Shown in pieces: positions 23,401 to 30,984 of a stretch of DNA of 64,000 bases. This stretch comes from Aureococcus anophagefferens (lineage: Eukaryota; Sar; Pelagophyceae; Pelagomonadales; Pelagomonadaceae). The DNA lies in the NCBI RefSeq assembly GCF_000186865.1, contig NW_008705562.1:1002398-1066397 (forward strand), given 5' to 3'. The translations under genes and the position numbers were made by a program. Within the stretch, counting starts at the first letter, position 1. Every line of letters starts with the position of its first letter. The notes below the pieces were generated by a model. That model saw only the letters and a list, made by a program, of their open reading frames with translations. It had not been told where the DNA came from and did no database searches.

Positions 23401-24818
23401 GCCTCGATGATCTCGTAGACGCGCCGCACGGCCTGGTTCAGCGTCAGGCCCGGCGCGTGGTTGCCGCCGTGGCCGCCCTTGGCGTTGCCGTGGCCGCCGC
23501 CGTGCGACGGCTCGCGGACCTTGAGCAGCGGGCTCAGGCCCTTGTTCGCGGCGTTCGGCTGGTGCGCGAGGTCGACGTGGCCCCGGCGCTCGTCCTTCTT
23601 CTTCAGCCCGTGGATGCTCCGCTTCTCCGCGTGGCGCTGGCGCGCGACGCGCACGCTCTCGCGCACGAAGTCGCTGAGCTCGTTCTCCCGCAGGTTGAGC
23701 GCCGCTAAAGTTCGGTTCCGCGTCGCGACCTCGAAGAGCACGTGGACGACCTGGTCCGTGAGGCCGCAGCGCTGCAGGTCCAAGACCCGTAGCACGCAGG
23801 CCTGGCGCGCGAGCACGCGCGCGACCTCGAGCGCCGCGAAGAAGTCGACCGTGTTGCCCGCGGCGAGGAGCCGCTCGACGCGCGCGCCCGGCGCCGCGGC
23901 GACGTTCGCCGTCGCCTTGACGGCCGCCGCCGAGAGCTTGTTCCAGCCGATGTCGATGGTCTTCACGGGCCGGTCCTTCTCCTCCGTCAGCGCCTTGGAC
24001 AGCGCGGCCGCGAGGCTCAGCGCGCCCTCGTCCCGGAGGCGGTGCGGCAGCTTCAGCTCGCCCGACTCGAGGATCTTCGACACGAGCACGGGCCGCGTCA
24101 GCGCCGCCGTGTAGCCCGCGTCGCGCCGCGGGCTCCGGTCGCGCGCCGTGCGGCCCATGGCCACGGCCCACTCGCCGCGGTTCCGGCCCGCGCCGGGCTG
24201 TCGCGCGCGCGCGTCCGCGACGGTCGGCAGGTCTTCCGCGACGTCCACGGCCAGGTCCTTGGTCTTGAGCATGGCCCAGAGGCCGCCCTTCTTCTTCTGC
24301 GAGTTCGGGCTCGGCTCGCCGACGGACCGGCCGGGGCTCGGCGGGTAGAGCAGGTCGTCTGTGCACGCGCTGTCCGGCGTCTCCGGCCGCGGCTCGTCCC
24401 GCTCCGCCGGGAGCGCGGGCAGCGGGCTCTCCGGCGCCTCGAGGGGCGACGCGCCCGTCGCGTCGCCGTCGCTCTCGGAGCCGCTGCCGCTCTCCGAGAA
24501 GGTCGCCGTCGGCGTCGGCGTCGACCGCGGCCGCGCGTGCAGCGTCCGCGTCCGCGGGCCGTCGTACTCGGGCCGGCCGCGGCCGCCGGCGTCGCCGGGC
24601 GGCTCCGGCGTGAAGCGCGGCGCCTGGCCGGGCTCGCCGAGCCAGGCCTGCTGCGTCGCCTTGCTCGGCGACTCGGCGGGCGTCGTCTGCGGCCGCGGCC
24701 GGCCGCCCCGGTTCTTCATGGGCCGCCGCCGGCCGGGGCTGCCCACGGTCTTCGGCCGCGCGCCGAGCGTGTGCCAGTACTGCACATTGCGGCCGGGCAG
24801 CTCGTTGAGGCAGAGCAT
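17406..24818 (-). CDS. Giant LRR protein with duplicated EF-hand-like helical module and IQ-like motifs
   Basis: One uninterrupted exon of 2470 residues. It starts at the first ATG, with no earlier in-frame ATG. Residues 1-230 are a Pro/Ser-rich disordered head. LRRs of the RNase-inhibitor type occupy about 260-400 (KTIDIGWNKLS, LRVLDLQRCGLTD, LAALNLRENELS) and about 860-1000 (LTELDLAWNRVDD, KKLDLTCCGIGARGAL). A helical module at about 460-830 (FVTTWHERRFG; LLPLANDIQLLEIVEQL; DDFLDHVLNFM; DLSWDEFVDLVDYF) recurs at about 2090-2470 (FLLKWHTMRYG; LLALTGDAMLLTLV; DDLLDTVLKFL; RLSLDDFHLLLSRYF). IQ-like basic helices occur in between (VRHIQSKIRGLQTRAR; AMMLQKVCRQYAERRE). A Gly/Lys-rich patch (KSKGGKKAKGGKK) is central. 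A scaffold or cytoskeletal/flagellar role is possible, but no enzymatic domain is recognised. Confidence 0.75.
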   Translation of the reverse strand: MLCLNELPGRNVQYWHTLGARPKTVGSPGRRRPMKNRGGRPRPQTTPAESPSKATQQAWLGEPGQAPRFTPEPPGDAGGRGRPEYDGPRTRTLHARPRSTPTPTATFSESGSGSESDGDATGASPLEAPESPLPALPAERDEPRPETPDSACTDDLLYPPSPGRSVGEPSPNSQKKKGGLWAMLKTKDLAVDVAEDLPTVADARARQPGAGRNRGEWAVAMGRTARDRSPRRDAGYTAALTRPVLVSKILESGELKLPHRLRDEGALSLAAALSKALTEEKDRPVKTIDIGWNKLSAAAVKATANVAAAPGARVERLLAAGNTVDFFAALEVARVLARQACVLRVLDLQRCGLTDQVVHVLFEVATRNRTLAALNLRENELSDFVRESVRVARQRHAEKRSIHGLKKKDERRGHVDLAHQPNAANKGLSPLLKVREPSHGGGHGNAKGGHGGNHAPGLTLNQAVRRVYEIIEAKAQEDATQRAHHGANAPTVPLAEFVTTWHERRFGGRASGHRKQRELLSLLKVSQHFKGGAAAAMLAASAQHHGAKPGAPHAVQPQDTKRRIAQLLDVLGVASATCACYTPLTGDVFVLLLGRLFKPNHVAKALETTPQLPTYAYLNALMGDSADPNVPATWDNPQLLPLANDIQLLEIVEQLEQLGKRHRGMIHLDDFLDHVLNFMFARARQITDELRAALFELGVKDKADLSWDEFVDLVDYFNSDLSQEKTVELYEELTEKRSHVPLEALDKAHEKASHRKKKEAEATDELPEEREAGEPVAIDLDRLIMALWKSSVFHAADHSSGFEIATKLMRGMISGGGDDDEPPTSPKAGKRSLKDDEEKSAYAAVPVATITTKWRCSLTELDLAWNRVDDPGELTALINASPHLVVLKFAHNKIGCPGAVALAATLDRAAILGTSRPLKKLDLTCCGIGARGALALADVIAERLKVLPKIVDVGLGLNPLGALGARALLRAASLEDGTLPAASPSSAASKKGATRRFTAKMMARKQPSELRLQLRGSSFDAPETAAELLRAYEGSCDALGLAFADPECVVSTTSEQTFNIEGFEQRAAARRAIRVVARRHGRWFDRLDWRFASKRGSKAKNWLPLTLNRVLPGETTKKRPAPSVAGATRTCFDARRTVSRGRKTSGPPATRAPVLEWQPDEPFVVPQTGELRLRVGYRPRVATALHCATTAGLKCLQSLLCDAAGDRDRLLELALMDASLTSAQAVELLCGVFYAPPAAAAQWPSGEAAGPARGRDDRRRSARSAARLKDTISYYAAAVKDACMGLDHLPNRTDFVDDDHVTMPQTPDVERAVARVLPALVDRSRAAALCRVFLPSARTGRSLRRRLGHAYGPCVGSPNGRYALRLWRSSDRLALRLLLELDDAERRELRVRRGLGRFEASHQLSGDSNLRAVRCRATAAEDRLRGSAAHAHVLEAADRASLLEALLTAHRASFDLDRRRGEQAAIKSPGNILVHVDYASTSRPRLGVEPHEGEAVLGIMAASSLPAVEPDLETCFLEDDACVCRHAAAVDAAAAAGDARPPPPWLLDRDDADDQLKVRHIQSKIRGLQTRARVAALVLDRESLAAATLGDASARTSATAKSRKSKGGKKAKGGKKSGRGSLKGAAAAAVAAAKGPEALAASPEPSVASIRLALQTTSQSQGGRRSATGANALSQGSVTSEVTGTVAAEGTVFTVGSGGYGSDGFGSGDEFVDTEGVDLLFVDSGWVPHVLPRTLDQLASRRARARPPERPDASPGAVFAAEAGEFRDDVLDELRLHCGNRGLTVGSLALVVAHYAGAAGTYRKGSAAAGHGGAFVADGLRVVDGRRAADVVVALAPSLVDLENLAGDLLLRLPSPVAAEVADRLGLLCVARPPDAHGDARDGFVLGTRRARLDLADADHHAVATAALTVLYRERGASLDGCWYRSGDAWDADVLEPPPAWRGEASSDVAYLTPRAAELSFEAYAEAGRRDAPLRARVGRHLFLCRSTKAKVALEDRETALHKKTSPHDGALAEERVDARSRWSPEQEDLARDSPHCVGLMEALRWSQASNYARSAMMLQKVCRQYAERREIQSSTMAEQIDRNLREYPGLSPILKMIDLHIPERPTPYEEAVACFNAVLRDKISADETCERKRQAKMPFTQFLLKWHTMRYGACYMARTEQGQLLAFVQDFVRHWRHEHAEAHAMSAVTRHAMAPRMRQCCIIAGIAPLQVHLYSPIIAEQYVLLLRRLAPSTFDLERCLDYTSAPGGAARGNHVALDAAIAAVTGSGDRDDSEDEYDDEEDHGVEVDAPSTWDAPILLALTGDAMLLTLVTDIRSKAKRGFVDRRKTTPLSGRESFKDAEKDQRVLETDDLLDTVLKFLLDRASEMHTHLVRIFEKVRKSRPRLSLDDFHLLLSRYFGADDVAHTSLATSLFESIAKVRLGTDGSEAAHVQINYEEGVVVDPTRAATSLWNAGIFPTKRMSHLATWPF

Positions 24819-24982
24819 GCTGAGCGTCAACGCGACGCTGCTCTTATGAGAGCATGATGCGCGCGGGCGCCGTTTCGTTTTGTGAGAGGCTTCAAGTCGG
24901 CAGCTCCAATGGCACGATCAGTTCACTTGCTATTCAACGATGGACCTCCGAGTGCTCAGAGCACGACACGCGCGGCCTAACG
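24819..24982. promoter_or_regulatory. Divergent spacer with possible N-terminal extension
   Basis: This is 164 bp between the giant LRR gene ATG and the preferred dioxygenase ATG. The dioxygenase frame is also open upstream to ATGATG at 24854, which would add 43 residues and leave only 35 bp between the starts. The extension is less GC-rich and looks like leader sequence rather than coding DNA. Confidence 0.4.
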
Positions 24983-26444
24983 ATGCCGTGGAGCTGCGCC
25001 GTTTGTACCGTCATCAACGACGTGGACTCGTGGCTCGCCTGCGGCGTGTGCGGAAGTCCTCGGGACAGCGCGCCGGCCTCTATTGGCGCGAGCGTACCGG
25101 AGGTCTCTCCGAGCGCGAGCGCACCCGAGGCGGCCGACGCACCGGAGGCAGCGGCCGCCAGCGCGCCGGAGGTCATCGTCGTCGATGACGACGGCGCCGG
25201 CGCGTCGGACCAGGCCTCCTCCTCGGGCGCCGACGCGGCGAAGCGTCCGCTCCCGCCGGCGACCGCGCCGGCGCCGAAGCGCGCCAAGGCGCCCGCGCCC
25301 GCGCCGCGACGGCCCGCGCCCCGGCTGCCCGACGCGATGGCGTCGATGATGTCCGCGGCGCGCGCGCGGCCCGCGGACGGCCGCCAGCCGCCCTGGGGCG
25401 ACGAGACGCCCGTCTGCGCGATCGGCGACGCCTCGCGCTGCGCCGCGCTCCTGAAGCGGTTCGGCGTCGTCGTCTTCCGCGGCGTCGTCCCCGCGGACGA
25501 CCGGTCGCGGCTGGAGTCGCTGTTCTGGGACTGGCTGGAGCGGGAGCACGAGGGCGTCGACCGCGCGCGGCCGGCGACGCACGCGCCCCGCGTCTTCGAC
25601 AGCCTCGGCCACAGGAATTCGGGCGTCGTCAACACGGGCAGCATCGGCCAGAGCGATCTGCTGTGGGCCGCGCGGCAGCACGCCGGCGTCGTCGACGCCT
25701 GGCGCACGGTCTGGGGCTTGGACATGACGGAGCCGGCGGCGACGACGCGGCAGCTCGTCACGTCCTTCGACGGCTGCGGCGTCTGGCGGAACCCGTGCCA
25801 CCCCGCGCACGCGGGCAAGGCGAACGTGCGCACGGCCCAGAGCTGGTACCATCTGGTGAGTCGTTTAGAGCGATATCTTTATTTTGTTCATACAAGTTGT
25901 TGTTTAGGACCAGAACTTTGCGACGCATCCCGGCTTCGTCGGCTACCAGGGCGCGCTCACGGTCTGGGGCGCGGACGGCCACACGGGCTCGACGGTCGTC
26001 TGCCCCGGGTCCCACAAGCAGTTCGCGGAGAACTGCGCGCGCGGCGGCAAGGCGGGCCGCGGCTCCTTCGTGCGCATGGCGGGCCGCGGCGACGCGGAGT
26101 ACTGCGCGCGGACCGCGCGCCAGGTCGCGCCGCTCGGGCCGGGGGACTACGTCATCTGGGACTCGCGCGTCGTGCACTGCTCGAACGGCGCGAGCCGGAA
26201 CCTCGCGCCGCACCACGTCCTCGCGGCGCGCGGCGTCTCCGAGCAGCCGAGCCTCCTGCGCCTCGCGCTCTACGTGGCCATGATGCCGCGCGAGCGCGCC
26301 GGGGCGCACGTCGTCGAGGCGCGGCGACGCGCGGTGCGCCGCGGCGCGACCTCGGGCCACGACCCGCTGCGCATGCGGAGCGGCGCCGTGTCGCGCCGCC
26401 ACGCGCCGCCGCCGGACGACAGCCCCATCTTCCGCCTCGTCTAA
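24983..26444 (+). CDS. RanBP2-type zinc finger / phytanoyl-CoA dioxygenase-like (PhyH) protein
   Basis: Exons 24983-25855 and 25908-26444 join in phase 0 across a 52-nt intron (GTGAGT...TTTAG, the best consensus donor in the window), giving 469 residues. Residues 1-26 form a RanBP2-type finger: PWSCAVC, ND, W, CGVC. An acidic/Pro-Ala linker follows (VIVVDDDG, a SIM-like hydrophobic-acidic patch). The PhyH/2-oxoglutarate-Fe(II) fold follows: FGVVVFRGVV, then the iron ligands in WYHLDQN (His, Asp, split by the intron at L|D) and VVHC, with Arg of SRNLAP placed to bind 2-oxoglutarate. The substrate is unknown. The N-terminal finger suggests recruitment to ubiquitin or RNA. Its stop lies 4 bp from the convergent transporter stop. 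Confidence 0.83.
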
Positions 26445-26448
26445 GGTC

Positions 26449-27720
26449 CTAGGCGTTATCCACGCTCCGTCGATGCGTCGGCGACGTCGACGCGTCGCTC
26501 GCGTCCACCAACTTCCGCGCGGCCACGAGCTCGATGCTCGGGCCGGGCTTCGGGTCCGCGACGACGAGGGGGCTCCGCGACGCCCAGAAGCCGAGGCTCT
26601 GCTCGTCGGCGGCCGCGCGGTCGCGCGCGTCGGCCTGCGCGCGCGCGTCGTCGCTGCGCAGCTCCCGCCGGCGCTTGACGTGGTCCGCGATGGACTGGGA
26701 GTAGTAGACCACGAGGCTGCCGCAGCAGATCAAGAGCGCGACGCCGTACTCCACATTCGCGGCCAAACCGAAGAACAGGGCCGCGACGACGGCCGAGAAG
26801 ACCATGGCCACGACGTCCGCGAAGACCTGGCCCACGGCGTCCACGTATTTCAGGAGGGCCCCGATCATGTAGCCCGACAGCGCCTGCGTGAAGACCGCGG
26901 CCCAGGTCCACGCGGTGAAGCCCCGCGTCCACGGCGACGCGTCGTCCTCCAAGAACCGCCACGCGAGCGCCGTCGCGCCGTTGAACGCCGTGCCGTAGGA
27001 ATACAGAATCAAATTCTGGCGGCTCAGCGGCAGGTCCCCCGTCGACTTGTAGGCGTACTCGCAGGCGACCGCGGAGAACGACGTGAGGACGAGCGCCGCG
27101 GCGACGATGGCCAGGCCGGACGCGCCGCCCGTGTTCGACTGGCCCTCGGCGTTCTTCGTGCCCCACTGGCTCAGCTCCGCGAGCGTGCTCCCGGCGACGA
27201 GCAGGAAGGCGCCGGCCCACTGGCGCCGCGTGAAGACGCGGCTGAACGGCGGCGCCGCGTAGAACAAACCGATCGTGACGATCTTCATGTTCCAGACGAT
27301 GGCCAGCACGCCGGGGTTCACGGCGCGGATCATGCTGTAGCGCATGTTGTTCAGCACGAAGTAGCCGAAGGCGCCGGGCAGGAACGCGGCCAGCGCCCGC
27401 GCGTCCGCGCGGTGCGCCGCCGGCTCGCCGAAGGCCGTGATGCCGCACGCGAGCAGCAGCTTCACGCTCTCGCTGTAGAGCGTCACGCTCAGCGGGCTGT
27501 ACGTGATCTCGCCGTCGACCTCGGCCTCGCGCACGGCGAGGCCCGACGACGCGATGAGCACGGAGGAGACGAGGATGAGCACGACCTTGGCCGCGAGGTG
27601 GTCCGACGCCCGGCGCGCCGGCGCCGGCGGCGCCGCGTCGCCGTCGCGGCGCGCCTCCTCGACGAGCGACTCGAAGGCCTCCGAGTCCTCGTCCATGGAG
27701 GAGGAGGTGCGCGCGCGCAT
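26449..27720 (-). CDS. Nucleotide-sugar transporter, SLC35 family
   Basis: 423 residues if the ATG at 27720 is used (415 from the ATG at 27696). An acidic cytosolic N-terminus precedes about ten membrane helices, among them AAKVVLILVSSVLIASSGLAV, LLLACGITAFG, GVLAIVWNMKIVTIGLF, FLLVAGSTLAEL, GLAIVAAALVLTSFSAVACEYAYK, WAAVFTQALSGYMIGAL and YGVALLICCGSLVVYY. Family marks of the SLC35A group (UDP-galactose, UDP-GlcNAc, CMP-sialic acid carriers) are NNMRYSMIRAVNPGVLAIVWNMKI, VACEYAYKST and YMIGALLKYVDAVGQVFADVVAMVFSA, each given here as adjoining blocks. It most likely moves a nucleotide sugar into the Golgi lumen in exchange for the monophosphate. Which sugar is carried is not readable. Confidence 0.88.
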   Translation of the reverse strand: MRARTSSSMDEDSEAFESLVEEARRDGDAAPPAPARRASDHLAAKVVLILVSSVLIASSGLAVREAEVDGEITYSPLSVTLYSESVKLLLACGITAFGEPAAHRADARALAAFLPGAFGYFVLNNMRYSMIRAVNPGVLAIVWNMKIVTIGLFYAAPPFSRVFTRRQWAGAFLLVAGSTLAELSQWGTKNAEGQSNTGGASGLAIVAAALVLTSFSAVACEYAYKSTGDLPLSRQNLILYSYGTAFNGATALAWRFLEDDASPWTRGFTAWTWAAVFTQALSGYMIGALLKYVDAVGQVFADVVAMVFSAVVAALFFGLAANVEYGVALLICCGSLVVYYSQSIADHVKRRRELRSDDARAQADARDRAAADEQSLGFWASRSPLVVADPKPGPSIELVAARKLVDASDASTSPTHRRSVDNA

Positions 27721-27862
27721 GCGCAGCACGACGCGACGCGACGCCTCGCTGGGCCGGCAAAAGAGATGGACGACGGCAATCGCGTCACCATCGCGTCACC
27801 ATTGCCAACTGAGCCGACGGTGAACCACGCGGTTTGGCCCGTGGCTGCCCCGAAGCATTACG
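27721..27862. promoter_or_regulatory. 142-bp divergent spacer
   Basis: This lies between the SLC35 ATG (-) and the Trp-repeat protein ATG (+). It contains an imperfect direct repeat CGCGTCACCATCGCGTCACC near 27780. No clear core-promoter motif is seen. Confidence 0.4.
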
Positions 27863-30800
27863 ATGGGCGCCCCCATAGCCGCGACCATGCGGCGGGAGAA
27901 GGAGCTCCTGCGGCAAAAGTACGGCGCCGCGGACCTCGCGCCGCCGCGGCGCCGCCGGTCGCCGCCGCCGCCGCCGCAGCCCGTGCCCTACTACTACGCC
28001 GTGCGCACCGGCGCCCGCGCGACCGTCGAGAAGGCGTCGCGCGACGCGCGCTTCGGCGCCCTGCGGCGCGTGCTGCGGGCGCTGCGCGTGCGCCACTGGC
28101 GCCGCGGCGTCGCCGCGCTGCGCCGCGCGGCCGCGGCCGTCGCGGAGCGGCGGCGCGGCGCGGCCGCGCTCGGCGTCGCGCGGCTCCTCGCGGCGCCGCG
28201 GCGCCGCGCGTGGCGCGCCCTCGCCGCGGGCGCACCGCCGCGGCGCGCCGTCGCGGCGGCGGCGACGCAGACGCGGCGCGGCGCGGCGCCGACGGCCGCG
28301 CGGCCCTTCGGCGGCGCCGTCGTCGCCGCGCTCGCCGCGGCCGCGGCCGCGCGGGCCCGGCGCCGCGGGGCGCTGCGGCGCGGGTGGACCGCGCTGGCCG
28401 GCGGCAACCGGGCGGCCCTCGTGGCCGTCGCCCTCGCGCTGCGCCGCGCCGCCGCGGCGGCGCGACGGCGCGCGCGCGCGCGCGCGTTCTGGTCGTCGAG
28501 GTCGCGCCGCCGGGGCTCGCGGCGGCGGCCGTCGCCCTCGCGCTCCGGCGCGCCGGCCGGGCCCTCGACGGCCGCGCGCGGCGCGCGGCCTGGGACGCGT
28601 GGCCGCGGGCCTCCGCGCGCCCCGCGGGTCCCCGGGCCGTCGCGCTCGCGCTGCGCCGCGCCGCGGCGGCCGCCGACGGTCGGCGCACGGGCCGCGCCCT
28701 CGGCGCCCTCCGGGCCGCGGCCGCGCGCGGCGGCCGCTGCCGCGCCGTCGCCCGCGGGCTCGCGCGCGCCGCGTTACGCGCGTCCGCGGCCGCGGCCGCG
28801 CGCCGCTTCCGCGCCTGGCGCGTCGCCGCGGAGCGGGCCGCGCGGGACGCCGCGGCCGCCGCCGCGGCGACGGCGCGCACCGCCGCGCGGAGCCGCGCGA
28901 TCGCGATCGCCGCGCTGCGGCCCGCGGCGCGCGCGTCGGACGCGCGGCGGCGCCGCGCGTTCCGCGCGCTGCGCGGGGCCGCGGCGCGATGGCGGCGCCT
29001 CGGGGCCGTCGCCGCGGCGCTGGGCCGCGCCGGCCAGCGGCGGCGCAACGTCGCGCTCCGGCGGGGCCTCCTCGCGCTGCGGCTCTCGCGCGAGGGCGAC
29101 GCGGCGGCCGCGGCCGCCGCGGCCGCCGTCGCCTCNNNNNNNNNNNNNNNNNNNNNNNNNNNNNNNNNNNNNNNNNNNNNNNNNNNNNNNNNNNNNNNNN
29201 NNNNNNNNNNNNNNNNNNNNNNNNNNNNNNNNNNNNNNNNNNNNNNNNNNNNNNNNNNNNNNNNNNNNNNNNNNNNNNNNNNNNNNNNNNNNNNNNNNNN
29301 NNNNNNNNNNNNNNNNNNNNNNNNNNNNNNNNNNNNNNNNNNNNNNNNNNNNNNNNNNNNNNNNNNNNNNNNNNNNNNNNNNNNNNNNNNNNNNNNNNNN
29401 NNNNNNNNNNNNNNNNNNNNNNNNNNNNNNNNNNNNNNNNNNNNNNNNNNNNNNNNNNNNNNNNNNNNNNNNNNNNNNNNNNNNNNNNNNNNNNNNNNNN
29501 NNNNNNNNNNNNNNNNNNNNNNNNNNNNNNNNNNNNNNNNNNNNNNNNNNNNNNNNNNNNNNNNNNNNNNNNNNNNNNNNNNNNNNNNNNNNNNNNNNNN
29601 NNNNNNNNNNNNNNNNNNNNNNNNNNNNNNNNNNNNNNNNNNNNNNNNNNNNNNNNNNNNNNNNNNNNNNNNNNNNNNNNNNNNNNNNNNNNNNNNNNNN
29701 NNNNNNNNNNNNNNNNNNNNNNNNNNNNNNNNNNNNNNNNNNNNNNNNNNNNNNNNNNNNNNNNNNNNNNNNNNNNNNNNNNNNNNNNNNNNNNNNNNNN
29801 NNNNNNNNNNNNNNNNNNNNNNNNNNNNNNNNNNNNNNNNNNNNNNNNNNNNNNNNNNNNNNNNNNNNNNNNNNNNNNNNNNNNNNNNNNNNNNNNNNNN
29901 NNNNNNNNNNNNNNNNNNNNNNNNNNNNNNNNNNNNNNNNNNNNNNNNNNNNNNNNNNNNNNNNNNNNNNNNNNNNNNNNNNNNNNNNNNNNNNNNNNNN
30001 NNNNNNNNNNNNNNNNNNNNNNNNNNNNNNNNNNNNNNNNNNNNNNNNNNTTCGGTCCGCCGCGAGCCGCGCGGCGCGCATGTCGCGGAGCGGCGCCTTT
30101 GCCGCCTGGCGCCGCGGCGCCGCGACGCTCGCGGCCGCCGCCGCCGCCGCGGACCGCGCGGCCGCCGCGACGGCCTCGGCGACGGCCCGCGACGACGCCG
30201 CCGCCGCCGCCGCGGCGGCGGCGCGCGCCGCCGCCGCGGCGACGGGCGCGGACGCCGCGCGCGCCGCCGCGCGCGCCCACGCGGCCGCGCTCGCCGAGGC
30301 GCGGCGCGTCGCGGCCGCGGCCGTCGAGGAGGCCTGCGCGCGGCGCGACGCGGCCCTCGACGACGCCGGCGCGACGGCCGAGGCCGCCGTCGCGCGCGCG
30401 CGCCGCGCCTGGGAGGGCGAGGCGCGGCGGCGGGTCGCCGTCGCCGAGGACGCGGCGCGCGAGGCGCTGGCCCAGGCCATGGAGGACGACTTCCAGCGCC
30501 AGCTCGACGACGCCTTGGTCGCGCGCGACGAGGAGCACGCGCGCGACCGCGACGACCTCGCCGCGGCCCTCGAGGGCCGCCACGCGGCCGCGCTCCGCGC
30601 GGCGGACGACGCGCGCGAGACGCGCAAGGTCCGCGACCTCGCGGCGCGCGCGACGGTGCTCACGCGGGCCCTGCGGCTCCTGCCGGCCCTCGCGAAGAAG
30701 CGCGTGCGGCTGTTGGCCCTCGCGCTCCGGAGGCTCCGGCGGCCCCGGAAGGCCCGGCCGCCGCTCGCGGGCGCGCCGCCGCGGGACCGCGGCGCGCTCC

Positions 30801-30943
30801 TCGCCAAGCTCTGGGCCCACTGCCAGCTCATCGCCGCCTTCCGCAACTGGCAGTGCGTCTGGCTCCTCGCGCCGGACGACGAGCGCCGCGCGCCCCGGCC
30901 GCCGCCGGACTGGCTCCCGGCGTCGTTCGCCGCGGTGCACTAA
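27863..30943 (+). CDS. Ala/Arg-rich tryptophan-repeat protein (Sfi1-like), with frameshift and assembly gap
   Basis: The start is ATG at 27863, the stop TAA at 30941-30943. The visible protein is almost entirely Arg/Ala helices carrying spaced aromatic anchors: RHWRRGVAALRRA, RRAWRALAAG, RGWTALAGG, RAAWDAWPRA, RRFRAWRVAAERAA, RRAFRALRGAAARW and GAFAAWRRGAATLA. Spacing of about 25-35 residues resembles the Sfi1/centrin-binding repeat, where Trp ends each helix. After the gap comes a long charged coiled coil (about 30200-30640), then LWAHCQLIAAFRNWQCVWLL and a Pro-rich end. The repeat pattern leaves the starting frame near 28468-28486, a pure GC dinucleotide run, and continues in the +2 frame until the gap. 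The original frame is used after the gap. This is probably a sequence error in the run. Centrosome/basal-body association is inference. Confidence 0.6.
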   Translation: MGAPIAATMRREKELLRQKYGAADLAPPRRRRSPPPPPQPVPYYYAVRTGARATVEKASRDARFGALRRVLRALRVRHWRRGVAALRRAAAAVAERRRGAAALGVARLLAAPRRRAWRALAAGAPPRRAVAAAATQTRRGAAPTAARPFGGAVVAALAAAAAARARRRGALRRGWTALAGGNRAALVAVALALRRAAAAARRRARARAFWSSRSRRRGSRRRPSPSRSGAPAGPSTAARGARPGTRGRGPPRAPRVPGPSRSRCAAPRRPPTVGARAAPSAPSGPRPRAAAAAAPSPAGSRAPRYARPRPRPRAASAPGASPRSGPRGTPRPPPRRRRAPPRGAARSRSPRCGPRRARRTRGGAARSARCAGPRRDGGASGPSPRRWAAPASGGATSRSGGASSRCGSRARATRRPRPPRPPSPXXXXXXXXXXXXXXXXXXXXXXXXXXXXXXXXXXXXXXXXXXXXXXXXXXXXXXXXXXXXXXXXXXXXXXXXXXXXXXXXXXXXXXXXXXXXXXXXXXXXXXXXXXXXXXXXXXXXXXXXXXXXXXXXXXXXXXXXXXXXXXXXXXXXXXXXXXXXXXXXXXXXXXXXXXXXXXXXXXXXXXXXXXXXXXXXXXXXXXXXXXXXXXXXXXXXXXXXXXXXXXXXXXXXXXXXXXXXXXXXXXXXXXXXXXXXXXXXXXXXXXXXXXXXXXXXXXXXXXXXXXXXXXXXXXXXXXXXXXXXXXXXXXRSAASRAARMSRSGAFAAWRRGAATLAAAAAAADRAAAATASATARDDAAAAAAAAARAAAAATGADAARAAARAHAAALAEARRVAAAAVEEACARRDAALDDAGATAEAAVARARRAWEGEARRRVAVAEDAAREALAQAMEDDFQRQLDDALVARDEEHARDRDDLAAALEGRHAAALRAADDARETRKVRDLAARATVLTRALRLLPALAKKRVRLLALALRRLRRPRKARPPLAGAPPRDRGALLAKLWAHCQLIAAFRNWQCVWLLAPDDERRAPRPPPDWLPASFAAVH
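28468..28486. repeat. (GC)n dinucleotide run at an apparent frameshift
   Basis: Nineteen bases of alternating G and C sit exactly where the repeat-encoding frame of the surrounding gene changes. Slippage or base-calling error in such a run is the simplest cause. Confidence 0.75.
29136..30050. other. Assembly gap (915 N)
   Basis: This is unsequenced DNA inside the Trp-repeat gene. The flanks are extremely GC-rich and repetitive, which probably caused the gap. Its length may be an estimate. Confidence 0.99.
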
Positions 30944-30984
30944 TATCGTCCACGGGAGGTAGCGGGGAGACTAAGGTTGTTTAT

